64,000 nucleotides of DNA from CAZDXB01 sp964509335 (GTDB lineage Bacteria; Bacteroidota; Ignavibacteria; Kapaibacteriales; UBA2268), in NCBI GenBank assembly GCA_964509335.1, contig CAZDXB010000005.1:81417-145416 (forward strand), in the 5' to 3' direction. Shown here in pieces: positions 48,231 through 56,931 of this stretch. Position 1 is the first letter of the stretch; every line of letters starts with the position of its first letter. The position numbers and the translations under genes are program-made. The notes beneath the pieces are model-generated. The model made no database searches, was not told where the DNA came from, and saw nothing but the letters and a program-made list of their open reading frames with translations.

Positions 48231-49874
48231 TTAGTTCTTATTTAACTTGGCTATTTCCACGGCTTTCGGGAAAAGTTCCAAAGCGCGTTGGAACTGGTCG
48301 TCTATATCAAAGAACGTTTGCACGTATTCGCTCCTGCTCCAAACGGAGCGGGCGATGTTGCCTTTAATCGAGGTTAGTATAAAGTCCTCGTCTCTCTTGT
48401 ATAGTTCTTCGTCGTATTCGATTCCTTTGTCTTTAATCAATTGTTTAAAGTCGGCTATTAAATCTTGCGAGATTTCGTAGTTTCTATAGAACTTCATAAA
48501 GCCGTTGTCGCCGTATTTTTCTTTAATCGACTCGACGTTTAGGTAGTCGTTTATAAATTCGTTAAATACTCTTTTAGTTCTTATTCCGACGCCTAAATCC
48601 GTTAGCGTGTCCATTTTTACTATATAGTCCGGCGTAACTCCGCCGCCGCCTAATACGAGCCTGCCGCTTTTTGTTTTATAGACGGGGAGCGAGTCTAAGT
48701 TAACTTCTTCTTCGATTTCCGAGTTTTTGATATGGATCTTTATTTTTTCGATTGAATTGTAAATATAAGAGCCTTCCTCTAAGTCAAGTCTGCCAAGCAA
48801 GTTATAGTAATTGTGTTTGTCCTCGTAAGGTCTTTGAATGCACCTGCCTGAAGGCGTATAGTATTTGGACGTGGTCAATCTGAAAGCCGAGCCGTCGTTC
48901 AGTTCGAATTGCCTTTGAACTAATCCTTTGCCGAAAGAAGTTTGACCGAGTATTAGTCCTCTGTCTAAGTCTTGAATAGCGCCCGACACAATTTCGCTCG
49001 CCGAAGCGGAGCCGGCGTTTATTAAAGTGATTATCGGTATGTCTTCGTATTTTCCGTTGGCGGCGGCGTTAAACGTTTTGTTAAATTCGTCTCTTCTGCC
49101 GTTTGTATATACTATTTTGTTTCCCGCTCCTATTAATTCGTCTGCCAATAGCACGGCTTGGCTAAGGAAACCGCCCGGATTGCCGCGCAAGTCGAGCACA
49201 AGTTTCTTCATTCCCCGTTTCTTCAATTTATCCATAGCGTCGGTGAATTCGTCGTAAGTCGTTTTGGCGAATCTGTTAATTACGATTACTCCGATATCCG
49301 AGTTGTCCACCATAAAGCTGGCGTCAACTGTGTATAGGGGAATTTTGTCTCGCTTAATGGAGAAATGCAAAAGTTCGTCGGCTCCTTCGCGATATATATC
49401 TACTTCGACGATGGTTCCTTTCGGTCCTTTCAGCCTTTTCGGCACTTTATCACGTTCGATTCCCACCGCGTCTTCGCCGTCGATTTTGACTATTTTATCG
49501 CCCGCTTGGATGCCTAATTCTTCGCTAGGTCCGCCTGGGATAGGCGATATAACCGTTATCGTATCGTGAATAACGTCGAACTCGACGCCTATACCTTCGA
49601 AACTACCCTCGAAATCTTCTTTGACGCTTTTCATATCTTTGGCGGATATATATACCGAATGCGGGTCCAGCTCGTCGAGCATTCCTTTTATCGCCGCTTC
49701 GGTTAGCTTTTGGGAATCGACTTTCTCGACGTAATTTTTATAAGTTAGATTTAATACGTTGTTGAACTTCTTAATGTTCGAGAATAAATTGTCGCCGGAA
49801 ATCAGCGGTTGAATATAAAATCCGATTAACGCGCCTACTATTAGGGCGAAAGCTACTATTCCGAATTTCTTCAT
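48231..49874 (-). CDS. S41-family C-terminal processing peptidase
   Basis: A periplasmic tail-specific protease. The chain has one N-terminal anchor helix (FGIVAFALIVGALIGFYIQP), a helical segment, then a PDZ domain (GSFEGIGVEFDVIHDTITVI, about 90-170). The Ser/Lys dyad follows: NAGSASASEIVSGAIQDLD (Ser about 290) and GQTSFGKGLVQRQFELNDGS (Lys about 316). A 170-residue C-terminal helical extension binds substrate or scaffold. First gene of the operon with uppP and two cyclophilins. Confidence 0.93.
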   Translation of the reverse strand: MKKFGIVAFALIVGALIGFYIQPLISGDNLFSNIKKFNNVLNLTYKNYVEKVDSQKLTEAAIKGMLDELDPHSVYISAKDMKSVKEDFEGSFEGIGVEFDVIHDTITVISPIPGGPSEELGIQAGDKIVKIDGEDAVGIERDKVPKRLKGPKGTIVEVDIYREGADELLHFSIKRDKIPLYTVDASFMVDNSDIGVIVINRFAKTTYDEFTDAMDKLKKRGMKKLVLDLRGNPGGFLSQAVLLADELIGAGNKIVYTNGRRDEFNKTFNAAANGKYEDIPIITLINAGSASASEIVSGAIQDLDRGLILGQTSFGKGLVQRQFELNDGSAFRLTTSKYYTPSGRCIQRPYEDKHNYYNLLGRLDLEEGSYIYNSIEKIKIHIKNSEIEEEVNLDSLPVYKTKSGRLVLGGGGVTPDYIVKMDTLTDLGVGIRTKRVFNEFINDYLNVESIKEKYGDNGFMKFYRNYEISQDLIADFKQLIKDKGIEYDEELYKRDEDFILTSIKGNIARSVWSRSEYVQTFFDIDDQFQRALELFPKAVEIAKLNKN

Positions 49875-50030
49875 AGTCGTCTATTAATTGTTTAACTTAA
49901 CTTTTTTCAAATTTAACTAAAAATATCCGAACGAGAAACGCGAGCGAATTTTCCGTCGCAAAATACTCGTTCATTGCAATCTAAATAGACGATAGAAAAA
50001 AGGAAGGATTGACTGTTAATTGGAAACGAG

Positions 50031-50089
50031 CAAAAAAGAAGCCGTTCCGAGCTATGATTTCGCAATCGCGAATTTCATCTCGGAACGGC
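50031..50089 (-). terminator. Rho-independent terminator of the Spy-like gene
   Basis: Read on the minus strand: imperfect long stem GCCGTTCCGAG ... CTCGGAACGGC, with inner pairing of GCGAATTTC and GAAATCA-like arms, then TTCTTTTTTGC. It starts 24 bp after the stop at 50113. Confidence 0.8.
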
Positions 50090-50112
50090 AATATTGTCAT
50101 TATTAAAATAGA

Positions 50113-50673
50113 CTATTCCATATGGCGGCGTTTATTGCGATGATTTTCTATTCTTTCCTTAAAATCGTCGTCGCTACCTCTTCTGAAACGCATTTCTCGC
50201 ATTTTGCCGCGACATTCTTTGCGCAATTCCTTTAGTTTCTTTTTCTGTTCGTCGTTCAACATATTATATAAATCCATTTTATGCTTGAACGCTTTTTTAA
50301 CGGCTTTGTTTTTTGCTTTAAGCATATTGTCGAGCGCTTGAGAAAGCTTGCCTTCGCTAATTTTGTCTTTCGACGCTTCTTGTTTCATCTCAATCGCCGC
50401 TCTCTTGACGGCGCCTTTTAAATCAATCATTTCTTTTTCGAAAGCGAATACTTTTTCTTTCATTTTATCGATTTGACTGTCGCTAAGCGAAAGGTCTTCG
50501 GCGCGCTTTTTATAGAAATGAAAACCGGATAATTTGCCGCCGCTAAAATGATGTCCAACGCCTTCAAAGCGATGTTCCGGACCAAACGACGAGCATCCTC
50601 CGCGAGGTTGAGCGAATGAACTGACCAAAGCGAAAATTAACGCAATCGCCGACGCAAAAAATAACTTCTTCAT
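50113..50673 (-). CDS. Spy/CpxP-like periplasmic protein
   Basis: A signal peptide (MKKLFFASAIALIFALVSSF, cut after AQ) precedes a helical domain with two LTxxQ-like motifs (LSLSDSQIDKMKEKV, about 62-76; LNDEQKKKLKELRKECRGK, about 143-161). The length (186) and strongly basic C terminus (RFRRGSDDDFKERIENHRNK) fit Spy/CpxP/ZraP-type chaperones that respond to envelope stress or metals. A 'GGCSSFGPEHRFEGVGHHFS' N-terminal stretch rich in His and Cys could bind metal. Monocistronic with its own terminator. Confidence 0.72.
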   Translation of the reverse strand: MKKLFFASAIALIFALVSSFAQPRGGCSSFGPEHRFEGVGHHFSGGKLSGFHFYKKRAEDLSLSDSQIDKMKEKVFAFEKEMIDLKGAVKRAAIEMKQEASKDKISEGKLSQALDNMLKAKNKAVKKAFKHKMDLYNMLNDEQKKKLKELRKECRGKMREMRFRRGSDDDFKERIENHRNKRRHME

Positions 50674-50795
50674 AGTAATACTCCTTTTATGTGAACAAAA
50701 TCAATTGTTTTTTTTATCAAATTCTATATCTAATAGCTTTTGTTTTTTTAGACTCAATTTTTGGGAGATGGTTTAACGTGTAAACTAAAATTTTC

Positions 50796-50837
50796 AATAA
50801 AAAAACCTTCCGAAGGTATCGATCCCTCGGAAGGTTT
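50796..50837 (-). terminator. Rho-independent terminator of the second T9SS cargo gene
   Basis: On the minus strand: AAACCTTCCGA, a 13-base loop, TCGGAAGGTTT, then TTTTATTG. It begins 34 bp after the stop at 50871. Confidence 0.88.
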
Positions 50838-50870
50838 ACAAGCGATGCAGGGCTTCATAAGCGAAAAAAT

Positions 50871-53645
50871 CTATTTATTAATAGTAAACTTTCTCGTATA
50901 AATATTATCGCCGCTTGCGACTTTAATGAAATACGCGCCGCTTCTGAACGGCGTTAAATCTACGCTTATTTCCGGTTTCTTGTATTCTTTGGAAAACAGC
51001 TTATTACCGAGCAAATCGTATATTTCAATTAAGCAGGGCTTTTTCGCTTCCACTTTTAGGTTGTTCTCAGCCGGATTTGGGTATATTTCTATTTTCTTCG
51101 CGGCGTTCGTTGGATTGTCCTCAATCGACGTAATCTTGCCTGTTCCTTTTACAACGCAAACGCTATCCGCCTTTTTGTCATCTATATCTTTTTTCGCCGT
51201 GTTGCTAATGAACAATATAGAATCTTGATAAAATTTATCGTCGTCGGGTTGGAATTGGATTTCGAAGGTTTGCGTTTCTTGGGGCTTAAGTACGAGAGGA
51301 TAGTCGTAGCCAATATTGAGTTCTATTAAGTCTTCAGATTTAAAAATATTATACTCTCCTTCGCCTAAATCGCCCTTCAAAAACGGACCTTCGTAATCGT
51401 AAACCTCTAAGTTGACTACGCCTATGTTTTTAACGTCGAATTGTTTGATAACTGCGGAGCCTTTCACAATAGTGTCGAATTTGACATTCTCGACGCTAAT
51501 AACGGGCGCCCCAACTTCGGCGTCGAGGTAAGCTTTATACCAGAAGAAATTTGTGTCGCCGACGCCTATCGAATCCCAGAATATCCCTTGTTCGGCGGCG
51601 TCGAATTTGACTATAAACGGCAGCGAATCCAACGGCTCTATAAATTGAGGCAACGACAGCGGTTGGCTACCGGTCTCGTCGTAAATGTTGAAATGTTGGT
51701 CCTTGCCTAATTCATCCGATAGTTTAAGTCTTGCGTCGATTAACATAGCGGGCGTTTGGGCGGTCTCAGATTTGTTTACTATGTAAAACTTTTTCTCAGA
51801 AAGTTCGCCAAGCGGAATTAAGCCAAAGTCGTAAGTTTTAGGAACAATGTCTAATTTTACTTGGCGATATATAATAAATATTGTAGTGTCGTTGCCGGCG
51901 CAATCCGAGAAAGTGATAACGGCGTAACTGTCTTCTTCCCAATCAATTCTATCCAGGCTCCAACCAGTTCGGCTGTCCTCGCAGGGCATAAAGTCGCCGT
52001 AATCGAATTCGTAATTGTAGCTTTTGTCGGAATGCATATAAATCGAACTCAAATTCGACCTGCTATCGGGATTGTTAGGCATATCTTCCACTTCGCCTTT
52101 TCCTATTCCAAAGGCGCCGGCGCTGTCGGACACCCAAGTAGGTTTTGGCGGAAGGCTGTCGTTTTTTGTTAAATCGATTGGATTAGCCGCCGCCGGAAAA
52201 CCGTAAGCTGAATGGTTTTTGAAACCGTGTGCGTAAACTCCGAAAGGTTCGTCGGCTTTTATTATGTATGCTTGGTTACCTTGTAAAAGTAAAGTTTTTT
52301 GGTAATATAATTTGTTATTCCCCTGTTTTTTTTCAAACGGTACTCCCGGTTTTGGCGATATATTTTTTATTTTTTCCCATTCGAATTCGCCTTTTTCCGC
52401 CCTCGCTATCTCTAAATTATCCGGTATAACGCCGTATCCGGAAGTTATATAGCATATATTGATATAGTTCTCTGTATATTCGGGCGTGATGAACGTTATT
52501 TCCCGTTGGTATTGCTCTACGGGCGTAAGAACCATTTGGAACGGGTCGCTGGGGACGCCGTCGTCGGATTGACCGGTATTGTATTGCGTTACGCTTATTG
52601 GTTTGTCGCTGGATATTACTATGGGTCTCGGCTCGCCTTCGTTAGCGCGCAATTCGAGCCAACCTACGTCTCTAACTCCCCCTGAATTATTTAAAAACCC
52701 TATTTGTTTGTAATCCCTATATATCTTTGTACTCGGCTCTTTCGCAAATAATCGTATAATCGAGGCTTTCTGTCGTTTTATTATTTTCGTTACGTGATAT
52801 TCCGTTCCCCAAGTCTTCATAGGCAATTCCATTTCTTCTAATAAGTCGCAGCAACCGCAATTGGTTGGGACGTAAGCGCAGAAGTTGCCCGATACGACGG
52901 CTACCGGTTTTGTCGCCTTAATTTTACTTCCAGTTAAATCCGCGTGAGAACCAGAACTTGCAATCAACAAAACGTCGCCTTGATTAAGCCGCCAAGTTGT
53001 AGTTTCGCCGGGCATTTGTCCGCCCGCTGTTTTCGAATAATCGCTGCCGCCCATAGTGAATTCTACTTTAATGTCGTCGTAAGGGGCGGTTACGCTAGTA
53101 TATCCCGGTAAAATTTGACTAGTATTATCAGTTGGTTCGGCATTGGACGCGACAATATATTCAGTTCCCAAAGCGGCTGTCGGTAGAGCTAAAAAACCTT
53201 CGCTAGTGTAGTTATAATTTGTTACTCCATAACATATTACTGGTGCGTCGGATTTTACGCAAACCCCAGCGTTGGGCCAAATTTGATCCTGTAACGGCTT
53301 GTCCCTACCGCTCTTTCTGTATGGCTCTCCTAATGAGGGCGATATTTCGAATTGAATTATGTCGTTCGGTTCTGTATATTTTATTTTCTCGAATCCTTTA
53401 CCCGTTATTTCCAATTTTACCTTAGTTCGGACATTAGACGTTACGTATATTTTAATCATTCCGCTCCCTCCCCATGCCGGTATAAAAGAAAAGTAGAATT
53501 CCATTCCCGCATTGCCGCTCCCCAGCATTTTCGGCAGGCTTTTCTGTATTTCTTCTTCGTTGATTTCCTTCGCCGACGAACTTAGCGGAAGCATAAGAGC
53601 GATTAGGAGCGTTAAGATGAGTTGTGTAAGTTTTTTTCGTTTCAT
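50871..53645 (-). CDS. Giant secreted protein with IgGFc-binding-like domain and T9SS sorting domain (paralogue)
   Basis: A 924-residue protein with a signal peptide (about 1-25), then an IgGFc-binding-like N-terminal region of the same design as the 4670-7717 protein (GMEFYFSFIPAWGGSGMIKI, APVICYGVTNYNYTSEGFLA, VAVVSGNFCAYVPTNCGCCD, SDKPISVTQYNTGQS). The middle holds beta-sandwich repeats that compare profiles (YDFGLIPLGELSEKKFYIVN). The C-terminal NPAENNLKVEAKKPCLIEIY ... PFRSGAYFIKVASGDNIYTR region is a T9SS type A sorting domain. The two cargo proteins are in different operons. Confidence 0.88.
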   Translation of the reverse strand: MKRKKLTQLILTLLIALMLPLSSSAKEINEEEIQKSLPKMLGSGNAGMEFYFSFIPAWGGSGMIKIYVTSNVRTKVKLEITGKGFEKIKYTEPNDIIQFEISPSLGEPYRKSGRDKPLQDQIWPNAGVCVKSDAPVICYGVTNYNYTSEGFLALPTAALGTEYIVASNAEPTDNTSQILPGYTSVTAPYDDIKVEFTMGGSDYSKTAGGQMPGETTTWRLNQGDVLLIASSGSHADLTGSKIKATKPVAVVSGNFCAYVPTNCGCCDLLEEMELPMKTWGTEYHVTKIIKRQKASIIRLFAKEPSTKIYRDYKQIGFLNNSGGVRDVGWLELRANEGEPRPIVISSDKPISVTQYNTGQSDDGVPSDPFQMVLTPVEQYQREITFITPEYTENYINICYITSGYGVIPDNLEIARAEKGEFEWEKIKNISPKPGVPFEKKQGNNKLYYQKTLLLQGNQAYIIKADEPFGVYAHGFKNHSAYGFPAAANPIDLTKNDSLPPKPTWVSDSAGAFGIGKGEVEDMPNNPDSRSNLSSIYMHSDKSYNYEFDYGDFMPCEDSRTGWSLDRIDWEEDSYAVITFSDCAGNDTTIFIIYRQVKLDIVPKTYDFGLIPLGELSEKKFYIVNKSETAQTPAMLIDARLKLSDELGKDQHFNIYDETGSQPLSLPQFIEPLDSLPFIVKFDAAEQGIFWDSIGVGDTNFFWYKAYLDAEVGAPVISVENVKFDTIVKGSAVIKQFDVKNIGVVNLEVYDYEGPFLKGDLGEGEYNIFKSEDLIELNIGYDYPLVLKPQETQTFEIQFQPDDDKFYQDSILFISNTAKKDIDDKKADSVCVVKGTGKITSIEDNPTNAAKKIEIYPNPAENNLKVEAKKPCLIEIYDLLGNKLFSKEYKKPEISVDLTPFRSGAYFIKVASGDNIYTRKFTINK

Positions 53646-53825
53646 ATTCTAACCAGCGCTTTGTATTTATGTTGTTTTTGTTTTTCTACTAAGTTTTCTC
53701 AAGTAAACGGCGCAATTCATAGCGACAAAAGCGGCGTTTATTATGATACGAGCGCATCTTTCCCGTTATAGCGCTTGACCGCCGCCATTTCGTTAAATTA
53801 AGTCGATTGTATCTATTGTTATACG

Positions 53826-54431
53826 TTAATAATTAAATTTCAATTCGCCGTTGATAAACAGTGAGTCCGGGGCTTGTTTTATCTCGTCGTTATTATCCAA
53901 CCAATATTTTGTTTGATAGACTTTTGCGTTCAAAGTCATAAAGATTTGCTTGCTTTCCTCGTCGAGACTGTAAAATATCTTAACTTTGTTTCTGGAGGTG
54001 TCCGAATTTACCGTAACGTTATAAGCGGCGCTCACTCCTCTGCATAAATCAAATTGGGCGAGCGAATTTTCGTTGTCGTATTTGCCTAAGATTTTTGGAG
54101 CGACGGTTATTTCCATCTTGTCTATTTCTAGTTTGATAGCGGTTACGATTAATCGTTTTTTGTTAAAGCTGGTTATTTTGTTAGTTTTAAAGCTGAAGGA
54201 TCCCCAGAAAAGCGGTTTGTCTTTGCTTGTGTCGATTTCCGCGGACGCTTCTTCGATGGCGAAATTCTCGCTCGTTCCGTTTATTTCGAAGTTAGCGTTT
54301 TTAAGGGAAACCGGGATAGGGTCGTCTTCTTGCATCGGGTCTATTTCGCGCGGCGTGTCCACGTCCAGCGGCGATGAGCAACCGAAAACCGCTAGGATTA
54401 AAATAAGCAATATGTGATTGATTATTCGCAT
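53826..54431 (-). CDS. Hypothetical lipoprotein
   Basis: A signal peptide ends in LAVFGC (Cys 18), then SSPLDVDTPREIDPMQED, an acidic lipoprotein-linker. The rest is beta-rich (NFEINGTSENFAIEEASAEI, FWGSFSFKTNKITSFNKKRL). No family recognised. It starts 9 bp after the anti-sigma-like gene, so it is the third gene of a sigma / anti-sigma / lipoprotein operon and could be a ligand or partner at the outer membrane. Confidence 0.7.
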   Translation of the reverse strand: MRIINHILLILILAVFGCSSPLDVDTPREIDPMQEDDPIPVSLKNANFEINGTSENFAIEEASAEIDTSKDKPLFWGSFSFKTNKITSFNKKRLIVTAIKLEIDKMEITVAPKILGKYDNENSLAQFDLCRGVSAAYNVTVNSDTSRNKVKIFYSLDEESKQIFMTLNAKVYQTKYWLDNNDEIKQAPDSLFINGELKFNY

Positions 54432-54440
54432 AAATTCGTA

Positions 54441-55718
54441 TTAAAACTTCATAAATAATCCGTAAACGAGACCTAATTTATGAGACCAGTAAAAATCGTT
54501 GGCGTTCTGATAAAGAAGCGAACTTCCTTCGATACCGAGGGAGACGCCCAAACCGTTTTCCGAAACGAAGCGCGCGCCAATTACTCCTTTCGCGAATGGA
54601 CCGAGCTTAGTGGAAGCTAAGGTCAAATGGGCGAACGGCTGAGCGTTAGCCAAGAATTCGGCTCTTGTGTCGAAAGCGTATTTAAATCCGAAGCCGCCCC
54701 AAATCAGCAACGGATTTTGCTTATATCGCAACATCTTCTCGTTTTCAATATTATAAAAAACCTGCCCGAAAGCTTCTTGACCGGCTTCTAATCCGAAGTA
54801 TGCGTTCTCGGAAATTGGAACGAAAGCGCCGATTGAGATATTCGCCAAAGGAGATTGGGCGTCGGGATTAACGTTAACATTGGGGAAAGATTGAGCCGAC
54901 AAGCCCCTGACGTATAGCAATAAAGAGCGCCCGCCGCTTTGAGTGGAAGCGAATCCGTATCGTTTAATAATATTATCGTCTTTCGCGTCTGCGATTAATT
55001 GCGACAGCGTCAAATATTGTTGGGAAGTCGGTTTAACCGGCGTAAGCAAAGACGCGTTTGTCGCGATATCTTTGTTTCTTTTAGGTTCCGCCGCTACTTC
55101 TTTGCCGTCGAAGAGAGCGTCTTCTCTTGCGGCTAAAACTTTGCCTTCGTCTTCGAGGCTTTTTGACGCGACTGTATGAATTTGCGCCGGGCGCTTGGTG
55201 TTGACGACGGCGCTAGCGCGGTCGCTCGTTTGTTTCGCGTCCGTTTGCTTTTCGGCTTTCTCGACGGATTGCGCGCTCGCCGCTTTTTGGGCTTGAGACG
55301 TTTGTTTTACGAATTGCGCGTCGCCGACCTGTTCTGGTTCGTAAAATCCAATAAATAGCAGAGCTGTTATCGCCGAAGCAATAATAGCGGAGCTTAGGGG
55401 GTTCCACAATTTTGACTTAAGAGTCGCTAAGAAAGAGCCTTTAGAGCCCGCTCCCGCGTTTGCCGCTTGTTTCGTAGCTTGAGGCGCGGAATAGCCCAAG
55501 CCGGCGAATACGTTTCTGGTGGCTTGCGCCGGCGGAGCGAACGCTTCAGCGTCGTTTCTGATAGACTCCCTGATGGCGAGGGATTCACGTAGTTCTTCAC
55601 GAAGCCCCTCGTCCTCGAGCAAAGCCGAGTAAAGCTCCGTCTCTCGCGCCGGATTCAGTTCTCCGTCGATTAGGAGCTGTAAAGCTTCCGAGTAATTTTG
55701 CGAGTTTAGTTCGTTCAT
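54441..55718 (-). CDS. Anti-sigma-like protein fused to a C-terminal beta-barrel-like domain
   Basis: Residues 1-75 resemble an anti-sigma domain of the zinc-finger class but without the cysteines (YSEALQLLIDGELNPARETE). One membrane helix follows (about 108-126, LSSAIIASAITALLFIGFYE), then a long Ala/Lys/Gln-rich linker (about 130-245), and residues about 250-425 form a beta-strand region with alternating aromatics ending in phenylalanine (GLVYGLFMKF), like an outer-membrane barrel. The order is sigma gene, this gene (34-bp gap), lipoprotein. A single chain spanning the periplasm could sense the surface. Confidence 0.72.
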   Translation of the reverse strand: MNELNSQNYSEALQLLIDGELNPARETELYSALLEDEGLREELRESLAIRESIRNDAEAFAPPAQATRNVFAGLGYSAPQATKQAANAGAGSKGSFLATLKSKLWNPLSSAIIASAITALLFIGFYEPEQVGDAQFVKQTSQAQKAASAQSVEKAEKQTDAKQTSDRASAVVNTKRPAQIHTVASKSLEDEGKVLAAREDALFDGKEVAAEPKRNKDIATNASLLTPVKPTSQQYLTLSQLIADAKDDNIIKRYGFASTQSGGRSLLLYVRGLSAQSFPNVNVNPDAQSPLANISIGAFVPISENAYFGLEAGQEAFGQVFYNIENEKMLRYKQNPLLIWGGFGFKYAFDTRAEFLANAQPFAHLTLASTKLGPFAKGVIGARFVSENGLGVSLGIEGSSLLYQNANDFYWSHKLGLVYGLFMKF

Positions 55719-55752
55719 TTTATATTTCTTATCAATTAATTAAACATTTGTT

Positions 55753-56316
55753 TCAGTCGTTTAGTAAATCAGCCATATACGGCTTCAATATTTTTCTTAA
55801 TTTCTTTTTGGCTCTGAACAGTCGAACTCTAATCGTGTTTACGTTTCTGTCCGTTATATCGGCTATTTCGTCGTAGGACAAATTGTCGTATTCTCTCATA
55901 ATAAAAAGTTCTCTATCTTCTTCCGACAATAAATCCAGAGCCGTTTTAATTAAGTTAAGCAAATCGTCTTTTTCTTTCCTAGTCTCCCTTTTAACCGACA
56001 TATAGTCTTCGTAAGTTACCGTTCTTTTCTTCTGTTTACTAGCGTTGATGCAAAGGTTTCTGGCAATCGTGAACAAAAAAGCTTTTACGTTTTCCATAGC
56101 CTTCGCGTCGTCCGCGCTTTTGTGAAACCTAAAGAAGGTTTCCTGAAATACGTCCTGAGCGTCTTCCTTCTGCCCCAAGAACCTCCGGCAAAACGCAAAA
56201 ATCTTGGGCGCGTACCTAGCGTACAACTCCGTAAAAGCTTCCTCCGCTTCGGGAGCTTTTTCCTCGAGGACGCGATATAGTTCCTCGTCGCTCAGATTTT
56301 CTATATTTCGTTCCAT
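55753..56316 (-). CDS. ECF-type RNA polymerase sigma factor
   Basis: The protein has region 2 (YARYAPKIFAFCRRFLGQKE, then DAQDVFQETFFRFHKSADD) and region 4 (LLSEEDRELFIMREYDNLSY, then ADITDRNVNTIRVRLFRAKK), with no region 3 between them, as in group 4 sigma factors. ATG 56316 (MERNIENLSDEEL) gives the usual N terminus; the ATG at 56346 adds MDFPLLLLLE and is less likely. It sits directly upstream of the anti-sigma-like gene, its probable regulator. Confidence 0.9.
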   Translation of the reverse strand: MERNIENLSDEELYRVLEEKAPEAEEAFTELYARYAPKIFAFCRRFLGQKEDAQDVFQETFFRFHKSADDAKAMENVKAFLFTIARNLCINASKQKKRTVTYEDYMSVKRETRKEKDDLLNLIKTALDLLSEEDRELFIMREYDNLSYDEIADITDRNVNTIRVRLFRAKKKLRKILKPYMADLLND

Positions 56317-56544
56317 CTCTAATAGTAATAACAACGGAAAGTCCATTTTGTTTCACTTTTTAGAAAAAAAATTTCATTTTTTCTTAAGCTATTTTTGATT
56401 AATTCGCTAGAAGCTTTACTGGACGGCAGGATTGGGGTTAAAAATTATTTTTGGACTGAAAAGCGAAAAAACGCGTTTTTATCCCTTCTCGTTAAAGTTA
56501 ACGAGATTATTTTTAAAAAGATGGGCGGTTTTTATTAAGGCGTT

Positions 56545-56841
56545 TTAAAGTTCCTTAGTTAATTCGAGAAACTCCTTATAAGGAATAGCGGTCAAGCTTC
56601 TCGCTTCGGAGGCGCCGTAATCTCTGCTGATTATGGAAACCATAGCCGCGGTTTCCGCGTCGGGCGCTTCGTAGATGTCGATAAAGTCGTATTCGCCCAA
56701 AATCGCGTAATGAGCGATGAATTTTACTTCGGGGCATTTGTCTTTTACTTTATCGAGCCAGTTTCTGCCTAGCTCTTTTCGGTCTTTCATTTTTTTGGAT
56801 ATTTCCGGCGATAGTTTAGTTAACAGGATGAAAGTCTTCAT
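56545..56841 (-). CDS. GYD-domain protein
   Basis: The 98-residue protein has the family signature GEYDFIDIYEAPDAETAAMV, with the start MKTFILLTKLSPEISKKMKD and the end EARSLTAIPYKEFLELTKEL. GYD proteins are small ferredoxin-fold proteins of unclear role; some are near nitrogen metabolism genes. It lies between the sigma operon and mraY and starts 90 bp after the mraY stop, so may be the tail of that transcript. ATG follows AGGAGC. Confidence 0.85.
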   Translation of the reverse strand: MKTFILLTKLSPEISKKMKDRKELGRNWLDKVKDKCPEVKFIAHYAILGEYDFIDIYEAPDAETAAMVSIISRDYGASEARSLTAIPYKEFLELTKEL

Positions 56842-56931
56842 AGCTCCTCCTTTTATGAAATAAAAAACTTATTTTTAACTATCTAAAGAAAATATAATAC
56901 TTTTCAGTCAAATAGCAAAAAAAAGTTTTTT

